Positions 1 through 8,688 of a stretch of DNA of 64,000 nucleotides are shown here, piece after piece. The stretch's first letter is position 1. The number at the start of each line of letters is the position of its first letter. Both the position numbers and the translations under genes were made by a program. The stretch is from contig NZ_CP023695.1 of assembly GCF_008704395.1 (NCBI RefSeq), forward strand, positions 4,030,001 through 4,094,000, given 5' to 3'. This stretch comes from Streptomyces alboniger (GTDB taxonomy: Bacteria > Actinomycetota > Actinomycetes > Streptomycetales > Streptomycetaceae). The notes beneath the pieces were generated by a model, which saw only the letters and a program-made list of their open reading frames with translations, had not been told where the DNA came from and did no database searches.

Positions 1-288
1 GAGGTTGCGGAAGGCGCGCTCCTCGCGGAGGTATGCCAACTCGTCCTCGTCGCCGGCCAGGGAGAGCAGGACGCGGGCCTGGCCGAGCAGGTCGAGGGCG
101 ATGTTCGCGAGGGCGACCTCCTCCTCGAGGACGGGGGCGTGCCCCGCCCACTCCCCCAGGCGGTGCGAGAGCACCAAGGCGTCGTCGCCCAGGGCGAGGG
201 CGGGCAGGGCGGGCAGGGCAGGCGTCGCCACGGGAGTGGCGGTGGGTGCGGCCCCGGCAGCGGGGGTGGAGGCGGGTGCGGCGGTCAT
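1..288 (-). CDS. paaC: PaaC, phenylacetyl-CoA epoxidase structural subunit (N-terminal part only)
   Basis: The first 96 residues are present and the gene runs off the left edge. PaaC is the catalytically inactive ferritin-like partner of PaaA in the multicomponent oxygenase that epoxidises phenylacetyl-CoA. After a 27-residue Ala/Pro/Thr-rich leader the sequence enters the family helix with LGDDALVLSHRLGEW and then LEEEVALANIALDLLGQAR, as expected for a PaaC fold. The ATG at 288 overlaps the paaB stop (ATGA), so translation is probably coupled. It lies last of the three visible genes of a leftward paaA-paaB-paaC operon; paaD and paaE would be expected beyond the edge. The long Ala/Pro leader is unusual for the family but common in Streptomyces. 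Confidence 0.93.
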   Translation of the reverse strand, partial: MTAAPASTPAAGAAPTATPVATPALPALPALALGDDALVLSHRLGEWAGHAPVLEEEVALANIALDLLGQARVLLSLAGDEDELAYLREERAFRNL

Positions 289-575
289 AGGTGCTTCACC
301 CCGTCCGGGATGTCGTAGAACGTCGGGTGGCGGTAGGGCTTGTCGCCCGCCGGTTCGAAGAAGGAGTCCTTCTCGTCCGGCGATGAGGCGGTGATCGCCG
401 TAGACGGCACGACCCAGAGGGAGATGCCCTCGCTCCTGCGGGTGTACAGATCGCGGGCGTTGCGCAAGGCCATCTCCGCGTCCGGGGCGTGCAGGCTGCC
501 GGCGTGGGTGTGGGAGAGCCCGCGACGGGAGCGCACGAAGACCTCCCACAGCGGCCACTCGGTCGAGCTGCTCAT
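285..575 (-). CDS. paaB: PaaB, phenylacetyl-CoA epoxidase small subunit
   Basis: A 96-residue protein of the usual PaaB length. PaaB bridges PaaA/PaaC heterodimers in the epoxidase complex and has no catalytic residues. Recognisable family sequence includes [20 protein letters not shown] near the N-terminus, the central [12 protein letters not shown] and the terminal [16 protein letters not shown]. The ATG at 575 overlaps the end of paaA (stop at 572-574), and its own stop overlaps the paaC start, so the three subunits are made from one mRNA by coupled translation. An open frame continues upstream without a supported start; the MSSSTEW start fits both the length and the overlap. Confidence 0.96.
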   Translation of the reverse strand: MSSSTEWPLWEVFVRSRRGLSHTHAGSLHAPDAEMALRNARDLYTRRSEGISLWVVPSTAITASSPDEKDSFFEPAGDKPYRHPTFYDIPDGVKHL

Positions 576-1579
576 GCTGTCGCCTTTCCGTGCTTCGCGG
601 CATGGGCGGCCGCGGCCTCCCGGACCCAGGCGCCCTCCTCGTGGGCGCGCCTGCGCTGGGTGATGCGCTGGTCGTTGCAGGGGCCGTTGCCCTTGAGGAC
701 GTCCCAGAACTCGGTCCAGTCGATCGGGCCGAAGTCGTAGTGCCCCCGCGATTCGTTCCACACCAGGTCCGGGTCGGGGAGGGTGAGGCCGAGCGATTCG
801 GCCTGGGGGACGCAGATGTCCACGAAGCGCTGGCGCAACTCGTCGTTCGAATGGCGCTTGATCTTCCACGTCATCGACTGCTCGGAGTGCGAGGACTCGT
901 CGTCCGGCGGGCCGAACATCATCAGCGAGGGCCACCACCAGCGGTTCACCGCGTCCTGCGCCATCTCGTGCTGGGCCTCGGTGCCGCGGCTCAGGGCGAG
1001 CAGGGACTCGTACCCCTGGCGCTGGTGGAAGGACTCCTCCTTGCAGACGCGGACCATCGCACGGGCGTAGGGGCCGTAGGAACAGCGGCACAGCGGGACT
1101 TGGTTGGTGATCGCCGCGCCGTCCACGAGCCAGCCGATCGCGCCGACGTCCGCCCAGGTCAGCGTGGGGTAGTTAAAGATCGACGAGTACTTCTGACGGC
1201 CCGAGTGGAGCTTGTCGAGCAGCTCGTCGCGGCTGGTGCCGAGGGTCTCGGCGGCGCTGTAGAGATACAGGCCGTGTCCGGCCTCGTCCTGCACCTTCGC
1301 CATGAGGATCGCCTTGCGCCGCAGGGAGGGGGCGCGCGTGATCCAGTTGGCCTCCGGCTGCATGCCGATGATCTCGGAGTGCGCGTGCTGCGCGATCTGG
1401 CGCACCAGGGACGCGCGATAGGCGTCCGGCATCCAGTCGCGCGGCTCGATGCGCTCGTCGGCGGCGACCGCCTCGTCGAAGGCGGCCTGCTGCTCGGCCG
1501 TGCGCGCGGGCGGGGCCGCCTGGCGCGCCGCCTCGCCCGGCTCCGTCCCCGCCGCCTTGTGTGCGGCTGCTGTCGCCAT
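572..1579 (-). CDS. paaA: PaaA, phenylacetyl-CoA 1,2-epoxidase catalytic subunit
   Basis: A 335-residue ferritin-like diiron oxygenase that converts phenylacetyl-CoA into its ring 1,2-epoxide, committing it to the aerobic hybrid degradation route. The diiron helices are visible as KVQDEAGHG and [12 protein letters not shown] (ExxH-type metal ligands), and the C-terminal block [20 protein letters not shown] is typical of PaaA. About 45 Ala-rich residues precede the conserved domain. The ATG at 1579 follows a GAGGGGGA ribosome site. It is the first gene of the operon; 33 bp upstream of its start codon lies a 14-bp palindrome shared with the paaN/paaH and bkd promoters, so repression by the PaaR-type TetR in this window is likely. 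Confidence 0.97.
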   Translation of the reverse strand: MATAAAHKAAGTEPGEAARQAAPPARTAEQQAAFDEAVAADERIEPRDWMPDAYRASLVRQIAQHAHSEIIGMQPEANWITRAPSLRRKAILMAKVQDEAGHGLYLYSAAETLGTSRDELLDKLHSGRQKYSSIFNYPTLTWADVGAIGWLVDGAAITNQVPLCRCSYGPYARAMVRVCKEESFHQRQGYESLLALSRGTEAQHEMAQDAVNRWWWPSLMMFGPPDDESSHSEQSMTWKIKRHSNDELRQRFVDICVPQAESLGLTLPDPDLVWNESRGHYDFGPIDWTEFWDVLKGNGPCNDQRITQRRRAHEEGAWVREAAAAHAAKHGKATA

Positions 1580-1611
1580 CTCGGTCCCCCTCGACCTGAG
1601 CGAACCGACCG

Positions 1612-1625
1612 ACCGATCGTTCGGT
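1612..1625. promoter_or_regulatory. Putative PaaR operator upstream of paaA
   Basis: ACCGATCGTTCGGT, a palindrome with perfect 5-bp arms (ACCGA/TCGGT), embedded in a longer run of ACCG/CGGT half-sites. It is the exact reverse complement of the site at 6443-6456. Position and arms suit a TetR-family repressor; the paaR gene is nearby. Binding itself is inferred. Confidence 0.75.
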
Positions 1626-1763
1626 TCGTTTGAATTCAATGGTGCGGCGCGCCGCCATAAGGTGTCAACCCTGTGGATAACTTCGCGAACACTGTGCGCG
1701 ACGGGCAGGCCTGAGTACCGTTCCGGCGGCAGGGTTCGGAGCGGGTACGGGGAACGGGGCGGA

Positions 1764-2618
1764 ATGGACGGGTACGAGGAGGGCTCCGGCGGCGGGCCCG
1801 CCGGTCCCGAGGGGCCAGAGGGGCCTGAGGGGCTCGGGAGACCTGAGGGGCCTGTCGGCAGCCCGGAAACCGTGCCGGAAGCGCCACGCGGAACCGCACT
1901 GGACGCGCCGCCCGGAACCGCCCCGGAAGCCCCGCCCGGAACCGCCCCGGAAGCCCGCGTCGGCATCGCCGGGCTCAAGCTCGGCTACCAGATCGCCGCG
2001 GCCTGCGCCCTCGCGCTCATCACCGTGGCCTCGTGCGTCCATATAGGGATGCTCTTCTTCCACGTCGCCCCTTCGAACACCCTGACCAAGCAGCACGGCG
2101 ACGTGGTCGACGCGTGGGTCTATCCCGAGTTCGAGCAGAACTGGAAGCTCTTCGCCCCCAACCCGCTCCAGCAGAACATCGCGGTGCAGGCCAGGGCGGA
2201 GCTTCGTACGGCGGACGGAGGGGTGCGGACCACCGACTGGTACGACCTCTCCGCGCAGGACGGCGCCGCCATCGACGGCAGCCTGCTGCCCAGCCACACG
2301 CGGCAGAACGAACTCCGCCGCGCCTGGGACTTCTACGTCGGCTCGCACGACGCGCAGAATCGTCCCGTCGGCCCGCGCGGGCAGCTCTCCGAGCACTACA
2401 TCCGCCGCATCGCGCACATGCGGCTCGACCGGGAGCGGCCGGGCGGTGAGGGCGACGCCATCGCGCGCGTGCAGCTGCGCTCCAGGACCACGAACGTGCG
2501 GGCGCCGAAGTGGAGCGAGGAGAAGGTCTCCCCGAAGCCGGTCTACCGGCTGCTCCCGTGGTGGCCGGTGGCGCCCGGCGACCTGCCGCTCGCGGGTGCG
2601 GAAGGGACCACCAGGTGA
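1764..2618 (+). CDS. DUF5819-family membrane-anchored protein
   Basis: A 284-residue protein with a collagen-like, Gly/Pro/Glu-rich N-terminal tail (residues ~8-72, repeats such as PEGPEGPEG and PPGTAPEA). A single transmembrane segment follows (~residues 75-100, [20 protein letters not shown]), then an extracytoplasmic domain containing the family signature [18 protein letters not shown] recognise this as DUF5819; no biochemical function is known to me. Its stop overlaps the GTG of an HTTM (vitamin K-dependent carboxylase-like) membrane protein, implying coupled translation and a shared role in the membrane. The ATG at 1764 follows GGGGCGGA. The frame is open further upstream but would run through the paaA promoter. 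The function is unknown. Confidence 0.82.
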   Translation: MDGYEEGSGGGPAGPEGPEGPEGLGRPEGPVGSPETVPEAPRGTALDAPPGTAPEAPPGTAPEARVGIAGLKLGYQIAAACALALITVASCVHIGMLFFHVAPSNTLTKQHGDVVDAWVYPEFEQNWKLFAPNPLQQNIAVQARAELRTADGGVRTTDWYDLSAQDGAAIDGSLLPSHTRQNELRRAWDFYVGSHDAQNRPVGPRGQLSEHYIRRIAHMRLDRERPGGEGDAIARVQLRSRTTNVRAPKWSEEKVSPKPVYRLLPWWPVAPGDLPLAGAEGTTR

Positions 2619-3856
2619 CCCGTCTCGAACGTCCGCTGGCGCAGGGGCTCAGCAAGGTCACCGGGTTCGCTCTCGGCCCGTACCAGACCGCGGTGGTCCG
2701 CATCGGATTCGCCGCCACCTGGCTGTTCTTCCTGCTGCGCGAACTGCCCCACCGCCACGAGATGTACGGTCCCGACGGCCCCTGGGGCTGGGACATGGCC
2801 CGGCAGCTCATCTCGGGCAACGGTGCCTTCACCGCGCTGATGTGGTCGGACGGGCGGATCTGGTTCGAGGTCGTCTACGCGCTCGCGATCCTGAGCAGTG
2901 CCCTGCTGGCGCTCGGCTGGCGCACGCGCACGATGTCCGTGCTCTTCATGATCGGTGTGCTGTCGTTGCAGAACCGCAGCATCTTCATCGGCGACGGCGG
3001 CGACAACGTCATCCACCTGATGGCGACCTACCTGGTGCTCACCCGGTGCGGTCAGGTCTGGTCGCTGGACGCGCGCCGTGCGGCACGCGCGCGTGCGGGA
3101 GACGTCGACCGGGTGGGGCCCGTCCTGTGGTGCGCCCTCGGGGTCGGCCTGTCCGCCGTGACGTTCATGGGAGAGCTGAGCGGTGGATGGCTGCTGATCT
3201 TCTGGGGGCTGTGGCTGGTCCACGGCCTGTGGTGGGCGGTGGGGCGCCGTGCCCCGCACAGCGAGCTGCGCAAGCTGCTCGATGTCATCGCCAACCTCAC
3301 CCACAACGCGGGCCTACTCGTGATCATGGTCGAGGCCTGTCTGATCTACGCCACCGCGGGCTGGTACAAGATCCAGGGCAGCCGCTGGCAGGACGGTACG
3401 GCCGTCTACTACCCGCTGAACCTCGACTACTTCTCCCCGTGGCACGCCCTCTCCGAGCTGCTCTCGTCCAACGGTCTGATCCTGATGCTGGTGACGTACG
3501 GGACGGTCGCCGTGCAGGTCGCCTTCCCCTTCACCCTCTTCAACCGCCGGGTGAAGAACGTCCTGCTGGCAGCGATGATCTTCGAGCACGCCGTCATCGC
3601 CGTCGTCCTGGGGCTGCCGTTCTTCTCGCTCGCGATGATCACGGCCGACGCGGTGTTCCTGCCGGAGTCGTTCCTGCGGCGCGTGGGCGGCTGGGTGGCA
3701 CGCGCGCGTGGAGCACTGATTTCCCGTACGCCTCTCTCCCGTACGCCTCTCTCCCGCTTGGCGCTCCGGGACCTTACGCCGTCGCGGCAGCAGCGTCCCG
3801 CGGGCCGGCGGGACGAGGAGCCCTCCGAGCACGCGCGCGTAGGCTTCACCCCATGA
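2615..3856 (+). CDS. HTTM-domain integral membrane protein (VKGC-like)
   Basis: A 413-residue polytopic membrane protein of the HTTM family, the membrane module related to vitamin K-dependent gamma-glutamyl carboxylase. About seven to eight hydrophobic helices can be traced between residues ~18 and ~365. The family features GYxxQ-like loop material are represented by LSLQNRSIFIGDGGDNVIHL and a central AGWYKIQGSRWQDGTAVYY. There is no large lumenal carboxylase domain, so carboxylase activity cannot be assumed. The last ~45 residues are Arg/Pro-rich with a short repeat (SRTPLSRTPLSRLAL). The GTG at 2615 overlaps the DUF5819 stop, and its own stop overlaps the TrmH-family start, so three genes form one tightly coupled unit. 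DUF5819 is the likely partner; the substrate is unknown. Confidence 0.85.
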   Translation: MTRLERPLAQGLSKVTGFALGPYQTAVVRIGFAATWLFFLLRELPHRHEMYGPDGPWGWDMARQLISGNGAFTALMWSDGRIWFEVVYALAILSSALLALGWRTRTMSVLFMIGVLSLQNRSIFIGDGGDNVIHLMATYLVLTRCGQVWSLDARRAARARAGDVDRVGPVLWCALGVGLSAVTFMGELSGGWLLIFWGLWLVHGLWWAVGRRAPHSELRKLLDVIANLTHNAGLLVIMVEACLIYATAGWYKIQGSRWQDGTAVYYPLNLDYFSPWHALSELLSSNGLILMLVTYGTVAVQVAFPFTLFNRRVKNVLLAAMIFEHAVIAVVLGLPFFSLAMITADAVFLPESFLRRVGGWVARARGALISRTPLSRTPLSRLALRDLTPSRQQRPAGRRDEEPSEHARVGFTP

Positions 3857-4632
3857 ACAGGACGGACGCGGTGGGCCCCGACGCCGCCGTGCGCGCCTGG
3901 CGCGCGCTCGCCGACACCTCCGTGCTGCTCGACGGCTTCCACGCGATCAAGCACGCGCTGCGCTTCGACGCACGGGTGCCGGTCGCGCTGACCGGTGACA
4001 GGGCCGAGGTGCTGGCCCTCGCGGACGAGCTGGCGCCGGACGTGAGGGACGCGCTGGACGCGCTCCTCGTGGAGGTCCCCGAGGAGCGGCTGCGCGCGCT
4101 GGTGCCGCGGCTGCACCCCACCGCGACGGCCGCCCTGGCAGTACGCCCTTCGCGCGCGGCCAATCTCGATGCGCTGGGCCGCATGCCGAGGACCGCGCCG
4201 GTCGTGGTGCTCGACGACCCCCGCAATCTGGGCAACGCCGGGGCGGTGATCCGGCTCGCCGCCGGGTTCGGCGCGACCGGTGTCGTCACGACCGGGACGC
4301 TCGACCCCTGGCACCCCACGGTCGTACGGGGTGGTGCGGGGCTGCACTTCGCGACGGCCGTGGAGCGGATGGACATCGCCGGACTGCCGCCGGGGCCGGT
4401 GTTCGCCCTCGACGCGGAGGGCGACGACATCCGGGGGCTGAAGCTCCCGGACGACGCGGTGCTCGCCTTCGGGTCCGAGCGCAGCGGCCTGTCGGCGGAG
4501 CTGCGGGAACGGGCCGATCACTTGGTCTCCCTGCCGATGCGCCCCCAGGTCTCCAGCTACAACCTGGCGACGAGTGTCGGCATGGCGCTCTTCCACTGGT
4601 CGGCGGGCAGGCCTCCGGGCCTGGAGACCTGA
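3853..4632 (+). CDS. TrmH/SpoU-family RNA 2'-O-methyltransferase
   Basis: A 259-residue SPOUT-class methyltransferase that would transfer a methyl group from S-adenosylmethionine to a ribose 2'-OH of tRNA or rRNA. The three SpoU motifs are present: LDDPRNLGNAGAVIRLA (motif 1, ~residues 117-133), AFGSERSGLS (motif 2) and LPMRPQVSSYNLATSVGMAL (motif 3, cofactor knot). An N-terminal substrate-binding region of ~100 residues precedes them. The specific RNA target cannot be read from sequence. The ATG at 3853 overlaps the HTTM stop (ATGA). There is no obvious functional link to the two membrane genes ahead of it. Confidence 0.93.
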   Translation: MNRTDAVGPDAAVRAWRALADTSVLLDGFHAIKHALRFDARVPVALTGDRAEVLALADELAPDVRDALDALLVEVPEERLRALVPRLHPTATAALAVRPSRAANLDALGRMPRTAPVVVLDDPRNLGNAGAVIRLAAGFGATGVVTTGTLDPWHPTVVRGGAGLHFATAVERMDIAGLPPGPVFALDAEGDDIRGLKLPDDAVLAFGSERSGLSAELRERADHLVSLPMRPQVSSYNLATSVGMALFHWSAGRPPGLET

Positions 4633-4660
4633 GCCCGCCGGGTCACGCTCCGCGCGCGGG

Positions 4661-6352
4661 TCACGCGTCCTTGCGGACCTCCACCACGCGGAAGCGGTTG
4701 GCGACGAACGCGCCGTCGCACAGCGCGGCGTTCGCCGCGGGGTTGCCGCCCGAGCCGTGGAAGTCCGAGAACGCCGCCGTCTGGTTCACATAGACCCCGC
4801 CCGTGAGGTTCAGCGACAGCTGGGCGCACTCCTCCAGGCAGGTCTCCTCGATGGCCGTGGAGACCTCTTCCGAGGTGGTGTACGCCCCTACGGTCATCGC
4901 TCCCTTGTCGCGCACCGTGCGGCGCAACAGCTCCACAGCGTCGGCGGCGGAGTCGACGGCGACCGCGAAGGAGACCGGGCCGAAGCACTCGCTGAGGTAG
5001 GCCGACTCGGCGTCCGGCTTCGCGCCGTCCAGCTTGACGATCACCGGCGTGCGCACCACGGCGTCGGGGAAGTCGGGGTTCGTGATCGTCCTTGAGGGGA
5101 GGGCCACTTCGCCGAGGCCCGCGGCAGCCTCCAGGCGGGTCTTCACGTCCGGGTTGACCAGCGCGCCCAGGATGCCGTTCGCCCGGGCGTCGTCGCCCAG
5201 GAGGCCGCTCACCGAGGCCGCGAGGTCGGCCACCACGTCGTCGTACGACTTGGCTCCGGCGTCCGTCTCGATGCCGTCGCGCGGGATGAGGAGGTTCTGC
5301 GGGGTGGTGCACATCTGGCCGCTGTAGAGGGACAGGGAGAAGGCGAGGTTGGCCAGCATTCCCTTGTAGTTGTCCGTCGAGTCGACCACGACCGTGTTGA
5401 CGCCGGCCTTTTCCGTGTAGACCTGCGCCTGGCGGGCGTTGGCCTCGAGCCAGTCGCCGAACGAGGTCGATCCCGTGTAGTCGATGATCTTGATCTCGGG
5501 GCGCACGGCGAGCGTCTTGGCGATCCCCTCGCCGGGCCGCTCGGCGGCCAGGCAGACCAGGTTCGGGTCGAAGCCCGCCTCCGCGAGGACCTCACGGGCG
5601 ATCCGGACCGTGAGCGCGAGCGGCAGCACCGCGCGCGGGTGGGGCTTGACCAGGACGGGGTTGCCGGTCGCGAGCGAGGCGAAGAGGCCCGGGTAGCCGT
5701 TCCACGTAGGGAAGGTGTTGCAGCCGATCAGGAGTGAGATGCCGCGCGGCACGGGCGTGAACCGCTTGCTCAGGGCGAGGGGGTCGCGCTTGCCCTGGGG
5801 CTTGTGCCACTCGGCGGTGCCGGGCGTGCGGGTCTGCTCCGCATAGGCGTACGCGATCGCTTCCAGGCCGCGGTCCTGGGCATGCGGGCCGCCCGCCTGG
5901 AAAGCCATCATGAAGGCCTGCCCGCTGGTGTGCATGACCGCGTGCGCCATCTCGTGCGTGCGGGCGCTGATCCGCGCCAGGATCTCCAGGCTGACCATCG
6001 CGCGCGTCTCCGCGCCCGCCTCGCGCCAGGCGCGCATTCCGGCGCGCATGGCGGGCAGCAGCGTGTCGATGTCCGGGTGGGGGTACGTGATCCCCAACTC
6101 CGGGCCGTACGGAGAGACTTCGCCGCCGACCCAGTCGTCCGTGCCGGGCTGGTCGAGGTCGAAGCGGGCGCCCTGGAGGGCGTCGAAAGCGGCTTTGCCC
6201 TCGGGCAGGCTCAGGCTGCCGTCCTCCCCGTACGCCTTGGGGTGCTCGGGGTGCGGGGACCAGTACGCGCGCGTGCTGATGGTCTCCAGCGCCTGATCGA
6301 GGGTGGACCGGTGCTTGGCGATCAGCTGGTGCGCGGTGAGTTCGGCGGCCAT
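4661..6352 (-). CDS. paaN: PaaN, aldehyde dehydrogenase of phenylacetate degradation
   Basis: A 563-residue aldehyde dehydrogenase-superfamily protein matching the Gram-positive PaaN type, which lacks the hydratase domain of the longer E. coli PaaZ. It should oxidise the open-chain semialdehyde made after ring cleavage in the paa pathway. ALDH features include the NAD-binding region GNPVLVKPHPRAVLPLALT, the segment IDYTGSTSFGDWLE and the catalytic cysteine in YSGQMCTTPQN. The C-terminal FSDFHGSGGNPAAN is typical of PaaN. The ATG at 6352 is preceded by GAGGAG about 11 bases upstream. It is divergent from paaH across a 194-bp region holding a perfect PaaR-type palindrome. Confidence 0.94.
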   Translation of the reverse strand: MAAELTAHQLIAKHRSTLDQALETISTRAYWSPHPEHPKAYGEDGSLSLPEGKAAFDALQGARFDLDQPGTDDWVGGEVSPYGPELGITYPHPDIDTLLPAMRAGMRAWREAGAETRAMVSLEILARISARTHEMAHAVMHTSGQAFMMAFQAGGPHAQDRGLEAIAYAYAEQTRTPGTAEWHKPQGKRDPLALSKRFTPVPRGISLLIGCNTFPTWNGYPGLFASLATGNPVLVKPHPRAVLPLALTVRIAREVLAEAGFDPNLVCLAAERPGEGIAKTLAVRPEIKIIDYTGSTSFGDWLEANARQAQVYTEKAGVNTVVVDSTDNYKGMLANLAFSLSLYSGQMCTTPQNLLIPRDGIETDAGAKSYDDVVADLAASVSGLLGDDARANGILGALVNPDVKTRLEAAAGLGEVALPSRTITNPDFPDAVVRTPVIVKLDGAKPDAESAYLSECFGPVSFAVAVDSAADAVELLRRTVRDKGAMTVGAYTTSEEVSTAIEETCLEECAQLSLNLTGGVYVNQTAAFSDFHGSGGNPAANAALCDGAFVANRFRVVEVRKDA

Positions 6353-6442
6353 GGCAGGACCAACTCCTCGTCGGTCAGCTCTCCATCGAGCTGGCGAGTG
6401 GGCGGGAACAGTGGGCAGGGACTGGCTGACAGAGCTAGAGTA

Positions 6443-6456
6443 ACCGAACGATCGGT
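6443..6456. promoter_or_regulatory. Putative PaaR operator between paaN and paaH
   Basis: ACCGAACGATCGGT, the exact reverse complement of the paaA-proximal site. It lies 91 bp from each start codon, so one repressor could control both divergent transcripts. Binding by the adjacent TetR (8055-8648) is inferred from position and recurrence. Confidence 0.78.
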
Positions 6457-6546
6457 CGGGACAAGAGGGTCCGTCAAACCTGTGGACAACTTCTCCGGGC
6501 CACCCCGAACCCGGCGGTCGGCGGACCGTGCGGGAGGATCGCGAAC

Positions 6547-8058
6547 ATGACAGCACTCGAGCTCAGCAGCGCCGTTGCCGTGGTGGGCACCGGAACCATG
6601 GGGCAGGGCATCGCACAGGTCGCCCTGGTGGCCGGCCACCCCGTGCGGCTGTACGACGCGGCCCCCGGCCGGGCGAAGGCGGCGGCCGACGCGATCGGCG
6701 CCCGTCTTGACCGGCTCGTCGAGAAGGGCAGGCTCACCGCCGCGGACCGTACCGCCGCGGCCGCCCGCCTCACGCCCGCCGACAGCCTCGCGGAGCTGGC
6801 GGGCTGCGGTCTCGTCATCGAGGCCGTCCTGGAGCAACTGGACGTGAAGCAGCGGCTGTTCCAGGACCTGGAGGACGTCGTCGGCGGCGACTGTCTGCTG
6901 GCCACCAACACCTCCTCCCTCTCCGTCACCGCCATCGCGGGCGCCCTGGAGAAGCCGGGCCGTTTCGTGGGCCTGCACTTCTTCAACCCCGCGCCGCTGC
7001 TTCCCCTCGTCGAGGTCGTCAGCGGCTTCGCGACCGACGAGACGGCGGCCACGCGCGCGTACGAGACCGCGAAGGCCTGGGGCAAGAGGCCGGTGCGCTG
7101 CGCGGACACCCCCGGCTTCATCGTCAACCGCGTCGCCAGGCCCTTCTACGCCGAGGCGCTGCGCCTGCACGAAGAGCGCGTCGCCGACCCGGCGACGATC
7201 GACGCGGTCCTGCGCGAGTGCGGCGGCTTCAAGATGGGCCCCTTCGAGCTGACCGACCTCATCGGCCAGGACGTCAACGAATCCGTCACGCGCTCCGTGT
7301 GGGAGTCGTTCTTCCAGGACCCCAAGTTCACCCCCTCGCTCGCCCAGCGCCGGCTCGTCGAGTCACGCCGCCTCGGCCGGAAGTCGGGCCGGGGCTGGTA
7401 CGCGTACGGGGATGACGCCCCACGCCCGGAACCGCACACCGCCGGACCCGAGCGGGCCCCGGAGTCCGTCACCGTCCACGGTGACCTCTTCGCGGCGGAA
7501 GCCCTCCCGGGCCTCATCCGGGACGCCGGCATCCGCGTCGAGCACGGCACGGACGTTCCGAGCTATCCAGGCTCCATCGAGCTGCCCGGCGGCGCACGGC
7601 TCGCACCGGCCGACGGGACGTCCCCCGACGCCGCGGCCGAGCCCACGATCCACTTCGACCTCGCCCTGGACTACCGCACCGCGACCCGCATCGCCCTCGC
7701 CCCCTCCGGCAGGGTGGGCGAGCAGGCGCTGACGGAGGCGATCGGCCTCTTCCAGGCGCTCGGCAAGAAGGTCAGCGTCATCGGGCCCGCCCCGGGGATG
7801 ATCGTCGCCCGCACGGTGTGGATGCTGATCGACTTCGCCCTGGACGCCGTCGGCCGCGAGGTGGCCAACGCCGAGGGCGTCGACGCCGCCATGCGCCTCG
7901 GCGTCAACTACCCACTCGGGCCGATCGAATGGGGTCGCCGCCTCACCGCGTACCGCGTGGCCGAGGCGCTGGATCTCCTGAACGACGAGTACCCCACCGG
8001 GCGTTACGCACCCTCCCAGGCCCTGCGGCGCCAGGCCGTGCGAGAGGAGTACTCATGA
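6547..8058 (+). CDS. paaH: PaaH, 3-hydroxyacyl-CoA dehydrogenase (tandem C-terminal domains)
   Basis: A 503-residue NAD-dependent 3-hydroxyacyl-CoA dehydrogenase, expected to oxidise 3-hydroxyadipyl-CoA to 3-oxoadipyl-CoA late in phenylacetate degradation. The Rossmann motif GTGTMG is at residues 14-19 and the family NTSSLSVTAIA and GLHFFNPAPLLPLVEVV follow. The first 3HCDH C-terminal domain is at ~185-285 (DTPGFIVNRV, GPFELTDLIGQDV). A linker of ~110 residues and a second 3HCDH domain (~405-495, NYPLGPIEWGRRL) follow, as in many PaaH proteins. The ATG at 6547 has GGGAGGAT upstream. The stop overlaps the start of the TetR gene, tying repressor synthesis to the pathway transcript. Confidence 0.94.
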   Translation: MTALELSSAVAVVGTGTMGQGIAQVALVAGHPVRLYDAAPGRAKAAADAIGARLDRLVEKGRLTAADRTAAAARLTPADSLAELAGCGLVIEAVLEQLDVKQRLFQDLEDVVGGDCLLATNTSSLSVTAIAGALEKPGRFVGLHFFNPAPLLPLVEVVSGFATDETAATRAYETAKAWGKRPVRCADTPGFIVNRVARPFYAEALRLHEERVADPATIDAVLRECGGFKMGPFELTDLIGQDVNESVTRSVWESFFQDPKFTPSLAQRRLVESRRLGRKSGRGWYAYGDDAPRPEPHTAGPERAPESVTVHGDLFAAEALPGLIRDAGIRVEHGTDVPSYPGSIELPGGARLAPADGTSPDAAAEPTIHFDLALDYRTATRIALAPSGRVGEQALTEAIGLFQALGKKVSVIGPAPGMIVARTVWMLIDFALDAVGREVANAEGVDAAMRLGVNYPLGPIEWGRRLTAYRVAEALDLLNDEYPTGRYAPSQALRRQAVREEYS

Positions 8059-8648
8059 CCACCGCCCGGCGGGACACCTACACCCCGGAGACGCTGCTCA
8101 GCGTCGCCGTCCGGGTCTTCAACGAGCGTGGCTACGACGGCACGTCCATGGAGCACCTCTCCAAGGCGGCCGGCATCTCCAAGTCCTCGATTTACCACCA
8201 CGTGGCGGGCAAGGAGGAACTGCTGCGCCGCGCGGTGAGCCGGGCGATCGACGGGCTCTTCGGGATCCTCGCCGAGGAGCACGCGCGCGTGGGCAGCGCC
8301 GTCGAGCGCCTTGAATACGTCACGCGCCGCACGGTGGAGGTCCTGGTCGCCGAGGTGCCCTATGTGACGCTGCTGCTGCGCGTGCGCGGCAACACGGACA
8401 CCGAGCGGTGGGCCCTGGAGCGGCGCAGGGAATTCGACCAGCAGGTGGCCGAGCTGCTGAAGGAGGCCGTCGCGGACGGCGACCTGCGCTCCGACGTCGA
8501 GCTGCGCCTGGCCACCCGGCTGCTCTTCGGAATGATCAACTCCATCGTGGAGTGGTACCGGCCGGAGAGCCGGGGAGCGGCCAACGGCGCGGAGATCGCC
8601 GACGCCGTCGTGCGGCTGGCCTTCGCGGGGCTGCGCACCGACCGCTGA
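8055..8648 (+). CDS. paaR: TetR-family repressor, PaaR type
   Basis: A 197-residue TetR regulator. The N-terminal HTH is seen at ~residues 10-58 (FNERGYDGTSMEHLSKAAG, then ISKSSIYHHVAGKEELL). The remaining ~140 residues form the ligand-binding helical domain. It starts inside the paaH stop (ATGA), so it is the second gene of a paaH-paaR operon. In actinomycetes PaaR represses paa genes and is relieved by phenylacetyl-CoA. Three near-identical palindromes in this window are its likely targets, one of them in its own operon promoter, giving autoregulation. The symbol rests on family resemblance and context rather than on a diagnostic residue. Confidence 0.83.
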   Translation: MTTARRDTYTPETLLSVAVRVFNERGYDGTSMEHLSKAAGISKSSIYHHVAGKEELLRRAVSRAIDGLFGILAEEHARVGSAVERLEYVTRRTVEVLVAEVPYVTLLLRVRGNTDTERWALERRREFDQQVAELLKEAVADGDLRSDVELRLATRLLFGMINSIVEWYRPESRGAANGAEIADAVVRLAFAGLRTDR

Positions 8649-8688
8649 ACCTCGGAGTCGGCACGACGGCCGCTCGGGCGGCCGTCGG

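Noticed and set aside
2446-3852. Long open frame upstream of the SpoU methyltransferase gene
   Set aside because: It overlaps the HTTM gene in another phase and encodes an Arg/Pro-rich shadow; the ATG at 3853 fits the family N-terminus and overlap.
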